Source: Pseudomonadota bacterium (GTDB taxonomy: Bacteria > Pseudomonadota > Gammaproteobacteria > Steroidobacterales > Steroidobacteraceae). From it: 8,779 nucleotides of DNA. The notes under the pieces are model-generated. The model worked only from the letters and a program-made list of their open reading frames with translations. It did no database searches and was not told the origin of the DNA. The stretch lies in the NCBI GenBank assembly GCA_021781775.1, contig JAJXWE010000034.1, forward strand, positions 1-8,779, given 5' to 3'. Every line of letters starts with the position of its first letter. Within the stretch, counting starts at the first letter, position 1. This document shows positions 5,072 to 8,779 of the stretch, one piece after another. The position numbers and the translations under genes are program-made.

Positions 5072-6553
5072 ATGACGAAGCCGGGTCGCAACGATCCCTG
5101 CCCGTGCGGCAGCGGCAAGAAGTACAAGCACTGCTGCCTCGCGGCGGAATCCGCATCGATGGAGTCTCCCGCCGCGCTCACGTGGCGGCGGGTACGCCGC
5201 GCGCTCGATCAATTCGGGATGGCCGCGCGACTCCTGCGATTCAGCGAGGAAATTTACGGCCCGACCGCCATCGAGGAGGCCTGGGCCGAGTTCACTGTTT
5301 GGCAGGACGAGGAGCCCGCGTTCGATCCCTCGACACCGCTCCTGCCGTTGTTCATGCCATGGTTCTTACATAGCTGGGCGCCGGATCCGTATGACACGAA
5401 CGTCGCGGACGCAAAGCTACACGATCGAGTGCCGACCGCGGTATATCTCGAACGCCACGGCAGTCGGCTCGACCCGCTCGTGCACCGTTACCTCGATGCC
5501 TGCACGCGGACGCCGTTCGGCTTTCATGAAATCATTCACTGTGATCCGGGGCGAGGATTCCGTGCACGCAACCTCATCACGAGCGAGGAAGTCGAGGTGA
5601 TGGAGCAATCGGCATCGCGAACCGTAACGGCCCACGAGATCCTATTCGGCCAGTTGATCGCCATCGACGGCATCGTGATGCTTGAGTGCAGCTCGCCGTT
5701 CGGTCTGACCCCTGGCGACAAGATCGCGATCCTCGATCTTCGCGATCGCATCTGCGCGAATGGAAAGTACACGCCCGCGGAAGCGCTGCGGGACTTCGAT
5801 TCCGAGATCCGCGAGCTGTATCTCTCGCTCGCGAATCGGATTCTCGACCCGCGGCTGCCGGACCTGCGAAACACGGACGGCGATCCGCTGGTGCCGCAGA
5901 GGTTGATCTTCGATATCGACTCCCCGCAGCGCGCGTTCGATGCGCTGAAGCACCTCGCGGGCGAGGTGTCCGAGGAAGAGCTACTGCGAGACGTTCGCCG
6001 AGGGAGCGCCGGTGAATGGGTCGAATCGCGGTTCTCTTGGAGCAAGCGCGGCAATACCATGCACGGTGACTGGCAGAACACCGTGCTGGGCGAGATCCGC
6101 ATCTCGCCGCAACGGTTGACGTGCGAGGTGAATTCGGCGAGTCGCGCCGAGACGATTCGGGCGATCGTCACGGAGGCGCTGGGCGATCACGCCCGGTATC
6201 GCGCGAGCGAGATCCAATCGATTGAGCGCCAGTGGGACGAGCGCAGGGCCAGCGCCGCCGAGGACACCACCCGCATCGACGACGAGCAGGCGGCGCTGAT
6301 GGCGCACCCCGAGGTTCGAGCCAAGATCCACGAGATGATGGCCGCGCATTACGAACGGTGGGTCGACGAGAAGATCCCGGCGCTCGGCGGTCGGACTCCG
6401 CTCGAAGCGATGCGGACATCGGGCGGACGCGAGCGCGTCGAGGCCTTGCTGGTTGACATGGAGCGCCGGTCGGCGGGAATGTCCGGCGCGCCGGACGCGG
6501 AGATCTTTCGCCGGCTGCGAGAGCGCGTCGGTTTGCCGCCGGCGAGCGACTGA
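5072..6553 (+). CDS. SEC-C motif protein of unknown function (493 aa)
   Basis: The protein begins with a SEC-C zinc-binding motif, RNDPCPCGSGKKYKHCC at residues 6-22. C10, C12, C21 and C22 form the CxC-x8-CC cluster also found at the C-terminus of SecA and in YecA/UPF0149 proteins. The next 450 residues have no clear catalytic motif. They are charged, helical in character and without signal peptide or membrane segments, so the protein is probably cytosolic. Near the end, HYERWVDEKIPALGGRTP (about 426-443), followed by a GRERVEALLVDME helix, matches a tail often seen in large SEC-C proteins. The ATG at 5072 is preferred over 5042 because it puts SEC-C at the N-terminus and fits a TAGAAT box 7 bases upstream. 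The function is unknown; metal-dependent protein or nucleic-acid contact is inferred only from the SEC-C motif. The frame is intact. Confidence 0.85.
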   Translation: MTKPGRNDPCPCGSGKKYKHCCLAAESASMESPAALTWRRVRRALDQFGMAARLLRFSEEIYGPTAIEEAWAEFTVWQDEEPAFDPSTPLLPLFMPWFLHSWAPDPYDTNVADAKLHDRVPTAVYLERHGSRLDPLVHRYLDACTRTPFGFHEIIHCDPGRGFRARNLITSEEVEVMEQSASRTVTAHEILFGQLIAIDGIVMLECSSPFGLTPGDKIAILDLRDRICANGKYTPAEALRDFDSEIRELYLSLANRILDPRLPDLRNTDGDPLVPQRLIFDIDSPQRAFDALKHLAGEVSEEELLRDVRRGSAGEWVESRFSWSKRGNTMHGDWQNTVLGEIRISPQRLTCEVNSASRAETIRAIVTEALGDHARYRASEIQSIERQWDERRASAAEDTTRIDDEQAALMAHPEVRAKIHEMMAAHYERWVDEKIPALGGRTPLEAMRTSGGRERVEALLVDMERRSAGMSGAPDAEIFRRLRERVGLPPASD

Positions 6554-6757
6554 CGTTCGGCGTGAGGCGCAGACATGAAGCCATCGAAGCCGGGCGGAAA
6601 CGTGTGGGGAGCGGATTCGGCAAGCTGAACTCACCAAACTGATCGACGCCGCGGAGAAGGTTTGCTCAACAGAGTCCCGCAAAACTCACGCAAGCACCTG
6701 GCTTCGGCGCCGAACGGGCTGTGGGAGGACGATCTAACTTCTTGATCTAGTGAGAAT
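6554..6757. other. Short spacer before IS1634 element
   Basis: No supported gene. One frame (about 6610-6737) reads IRQAELTKLIDAAEKVCSTE and ends at TAA, but it has no start, RBS or recognised family. It could be residual coding sequence interrupted before the insertion sequence. Confidence 0.35.
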
Positions 6758-6774
6758 TAGCCTAAGTTGCGCAG
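6758..6774 (+). repeat. Left terminal inverted repeat of IS1634 element
   Basis: TAGCCTAAGTTGCGCAG is the exact reverse complement of 8752-8768. The match ends inward, where TTAGAC on the left faces AATCGA on the complemented right end. Confidence 0.9.
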
Positions 6775-6813
6775 TTAGACCCTGGGTTTGCCCATTTTTG
6801 AGCGCGCGCGGCG

Positions 6814-6829
6814 AGTGCATTCAGGCACT
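6814..6829 (+). other. Hairpin in IS1634 leader
   Basis: AGTGC (6814-6818) and GCACT (6825-6829) form a short stem with a 6-base loop, 85 bases before the transposase start. It could damp transposase expression from outside transcription, or be incidental. Confidence 0.25.
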
Positions 6830-6857
6830 TGCACGCGGCGGCTGCGGGTTTTGGGCG

Positions 6858-6869
6858 TGTAGTGCCGAC
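6858..6869 (+). repeat. Subterminal direct repeat, copy 1
   Basis: TGTAGTGCCGAC recurs exactly at 8697-8708, so one copy lies in the leader and one just after the transposase stop. A transposase-binding or regulatory role is possible but unproven. Confidence 0.55.
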
Positions 6870-6914
6870 CTTGCCCCTTTTCTTTGGGCGCGGCATCGGT
6901 TGTGATGGCACTCG

Positions 6915-8678
6915 ATGTTTCTGCGAGCGAGCACGCGCAATAAGGACGGCAAGACGCATCGCTACTGGCGATTGGTCGAGAACGTGCGCGTGGGCCGGCG
7001 CGTCATTCAGCGCACCGTTGCGCAACTCGGCGAACTCGATGCCGAAGGGCGTCTTCGCGCCCGCGCGCTTGCCCGCCATCTGATCGGTTCGCCCGAGCAG
7101 GGCCGGCTCTTCGATGACGGCCACTCGGATGTAGCGGTGCCGGTACGGCTGAAGGGGATCCGCATCGAACGGTCCCGTCAGTTCGGCGATGTGTACCTGG
7201 CGCTTGCGCTTTTTCGCGGGACCGGGCTTGAGGAGCTGTGCGAGAGCCTGGTGCCGCAAGGCAAAGAGCAGGTCGGCTGGTCGAAGATGATCGCGGTGCT
7301 GGTGGCGGCACGCCTGTGCGAACCTTCGAGCGAGCTGCACATCGCGGAGGACTGGTATCGGCGCACGGCGCTCTCTGACCTGTTGCAGCTGCCGGCCGAG
7401 CAGGTGAACAAGGACCGGCTCTACCGCGCGCTCGATGAGCTCTTGCCCCACAAGCAAGCGATCGAGGCGCATCTGTCGCGGCGCTGCGGGGAGCTGTTCT
7501 CGCTCGATAACGAGGTGCTGCTGTATGACGTCACGAGCACCTATTTTGAAGGCGAAGCGAAGGGTAATGCGCTTGCGGCTCGCGGCTACTCGCGCGATCA
7601 CCGACCCGATTGCAAACAGGTGTGCATCGCGCTGGTGGTGAGCTTCGATGGCTTCCCGTTGGGCTATGAGGTGTTCCCGGGGAACATGAACGACTCACGC
7701 ACGGTCAAGACCATCGTCACCACGATGGAGGAGCGCCACGGGGTGATTGGCCGAGTCTGGATTGCAGACCGCGGTATGAGCAGCCGCGCGAACCTCGAGT
7801 GGCTGAGAAGCTCCGGGCGACGCTACATCATCGGGGCGGCGAAGTCGGAGCTGAAGAAGCACGCGCAGCTGCTCGGCGAGAGCCGTGGCTGGCGTACCTT
7901 ACGCGAAGGCGTCGAGGTCAGGCTCACTCGCTGCGCCGAGACCGGCGACACGGTGGTGCTTGCCCGCTCGGCCGAGCGGCGCGAGAAGGAACGTGCGATG
8001 CACGAGAAGTTCTCCCGCCGCATCGAGATAGGGCTTGCGCGTCTGGCCGAGCGCATCGAGCGCGCCCGTCGTCCTCTGGACCCGGCCATGATCCAGCGGC
8101 AGATCGGTCGTCTGCTGCAGAAGAACCAGCGCGCCGCGGCGCGCTACGAAGTCTCGTTGGTCGATGCGAAGAGCGCGGCGGGCTTTCATTTGAACGTGCA
8201 GGTGAGCGAGGCCTTCGATGAGTGGGCGAAGATCTCCGAAGGCACCTATGCGCTGAAGACCAACGTCACGGATTGGAACGACGAGAAGCTCTGGCGAGCC
8301 TATATCCAGCTCGCGCAAGCGGAAGCGGCCTTCCGCGTGCAAAAGAGCGAGCTGTCGATCCGTCCGATCTGGCACCAGAGAGCCGATCGGGTCGAGGCGC
8401 ATATCCTGGTGTGCTTCTTAGCCTTCGTGCTCTGGAAGACCCTGGAGCTGTGGCAGCGGCGTGCAGAGCTTGGCAACTCCCCGCGAACCGTGCTCGAGGA
8501 AATCAGACGCATCCAATGCCACGATGTGTGCCTGCCGACCGCCACCCACGGCGAGATCCGCCTGCGCTGCGTGACCCAGCCCGACGATCTCCAGTCGCTT
8601 CTGTTCGAGCGGCTCGGCATCACGTTGCCAAAGCGCCTGCGCATCGACGCCGAACTCCCCGTCGCACTCTCCGCCTGA
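6915..8678 (+). CDS. IS1634-family DDE transposase
   Basis: This 587-residue transposase cuts and joins the ends of its own element. The N-terminus, RNKDGKTHRYWRLVENVRVG then RRVIQRTVAQLGEL, is the typical IS1634 opening. Catalytic residues by position: D205 in LLYDVTSTYFEG, D285 in VWIADRGM, and E470 in QAEAAFRVQKSEL, which is followed by the family block SIRPIWHQRADRVEAHILVC. A charged insertion of about 90 residues (350-440) lies between the second D and the E, as expected for long DDE enzymes of the IS4-like clan. Length is normal for the family and no lesions are seen. ATG 6915 is the first start after an in-frame TGA at 6903-6905. The Shine-Dalgarno is weak, suggesting low translation. 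Confidence 0.95.
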   Translation: MFLRASTRNKDGKTHRYWRLVENVRVGRRVIQRTVAQLGELDAEGRLRARALARHLIGSPEQGRLFDDGHSDVAVPVRLKGIRIERSRQFGDVYLALALFRGTGLEELCESLVPQGKEQVGWSKMIAVLVAARLCEPSSELHIAEDWYRRTALSDLLQLPAEQVNKDRLYRALDELLPHKQAIEAHLSRRCGELFSLDNEVLLYDVTSTYFEGEAKGNALAARGYSRDHRPDCKQVCIALVVSFDGFPLGYEVFPGNMNDSRTVKTIVTTMEERHGVIGRVWIADRGMSSRANLEWLRSSGRRYIIGAAKSELKKHAQLLGESRGWRTLREGVEVRLTRCAETGDTVVLARSAERREKERAMHEKFSRRIEIGLARLAERIERARRPLDPAMIQRQIGRLLQKNQRAAARYEVSLVDAKSAAGFHLNVQVSEAFDEWAKISEGTYALKTNVTDWNDEKLWRAYIQLAQAEAAFRVQKSELSIRPIWHQRADRVEAHILVCFLAFVLWKTLELWQRRAELGNSPRTVLEEIRRIQCHDVCLPTATHGEIRLRCVTQPDDLQSLLFERLGITLPKRLRIDAELPVALSA

Positions 8679-8696
8679 TCGATCCTCGCACCAAAA

Positions 8697-8718
8697 TGTA
8701 GTGCCGACTTTTTCGGCA
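8697..8718 (+). repeat. Subterminal direct repeat copy 2, with hairpin
   Basis: TGTAGTGCCGAC at 8697-8708 repeats the leader copy. Here it also forms a 6-bp stem (TGCCGA 8702-8707, TCGGCA 8713-8718) around a CTTTT loop, about 20 bases after the transposase stop. It lacks a downstream T-run, so terminator function is doubtful. Confidence 0.5.
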
Positions 8719-8751
8719 ACTCATTGATTTGCCTTGCTGAGACCGTCGATT

Positions 8752-8768
8752 CTGCGCAACTTAGGCTA
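8752..8768 (-). repeat. Right terminal inverted repeat of IS1634 element
   Basis: CTGCGCAACTTAGGCTA is the exact reverse complement of the left repeat. Only 11 bases of flank remain to the window end. Confidence 0.9.
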
Positions 8769-8779
8769 GCCCGCGCTCC

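Larger units (their letters stand above)
6758..8768 (+). mobile_element. Complete IS1634-family insertion sequence
   Basis: A 2.0-kb element is bounded by perfect 17-bp inverted repeats: TAGCCTAAGTTGCGCAG at 6758-6774 and CTGCGCAACTTAGGCTA at 8752-8768. It contains a single long transposase gene, the IS1634 layout. The outermost TAG/CTA may belong to a target duplication. If the repeat proper starts at CCTAAG, the flanks are TTAG on the left and CTAG on the right, differing by one base. Longer 5-6 bp duplications, as usually stated for the family, are not visible. The element appears intact and could be active. Confidence 0.9.

Noticed and set aside
4805..5212. Minus-strand open frame of 135 codons
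   Set aside because: It is antisense to the MBL-fold remnant and to the SEC-C motif coding sequence, and has no family features.
5981..6682. Minus-strand open frame of 233 codons
   Set aside because: A shadow of the SEC-C gene, rich in Arg and Ser as expected for antisense frames in GC-rich DNA.
1..8779. CRISPR arrays, rRNA genes and prophage structural genes
   Set aside because: No regularly spaced repeats, rRNA-like sequence or phage structural motifs were seen on either strand.

Overview
The window is GC-rich proteobacterial DNA, probably from a gammaproteobacterium. The host gene types point that way: a Uup-type ABC-F ATPase, a YnfA membrane protein, a Tat-like secreted protein and a SEC-C protein. 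GC-ending codons are used throughout. No rRNA, intact tRNA or CRISPR array is visible, so the genus stays open.

Layout, left to right. (1) 2-1231 (+) is the 3' two-thirds of uup, cut only by the window edge. (2) 1322-1637 (+) is a decayed IS5-type transposase. (3) 1638-2012 (-) is an intact ynfA. It is overlapped at its start by the last 33 codons of a rhodanese-like gene, whose front is replaced by the broken end of an IS3-type element. (4) 2119-3101 (-) is that IS3 element: orfA carries two frameshifts and orfB is cut after its second catalytic Asp. A palindromic repeat lies at the orfA start. (5) 3420-3938 (+) encodes a small exported protein of unknown function. (6) 4215-4774 (+) is a DUF433/DUF5615 antitoxin-toxin-like pair with a GTGA overlap. 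The toxin-like gene is interrupted by an in-frame TAG at codon 42. (7) 4850-5035 (+) is the C-terminal remnant of a metallo-beta-lactamase-fold hydrolase. (8) 5072-6553 (+) is an intact 493-residue SEC-C zinc-motif protein. (9) 6758-8768 is a complete IS1634-family insertion sequence with 17-bp terminal inverted repeats and an intact DDE transposase.

The region looks like an insertion and decay hotspot. Three IS families are present in three states: IS1634 intact, IS3 broken, IS5 residual. Three host genes are broken: the rhodanese-like gene, the DUF5615 gene and the MBL-fold gene. Intact genes sit between them, namely ynfA, the exported protein, the DUF433 gene and the SEC-C gene. I did not find a convincing wholly new system. 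The points most worth checking are the nonsense-interrupted DUF433/DUF5615 pair, the ynfA operon scar, and two genes with a TAGART-N7-ATG start arrangement that suggests leaderless transcripts.
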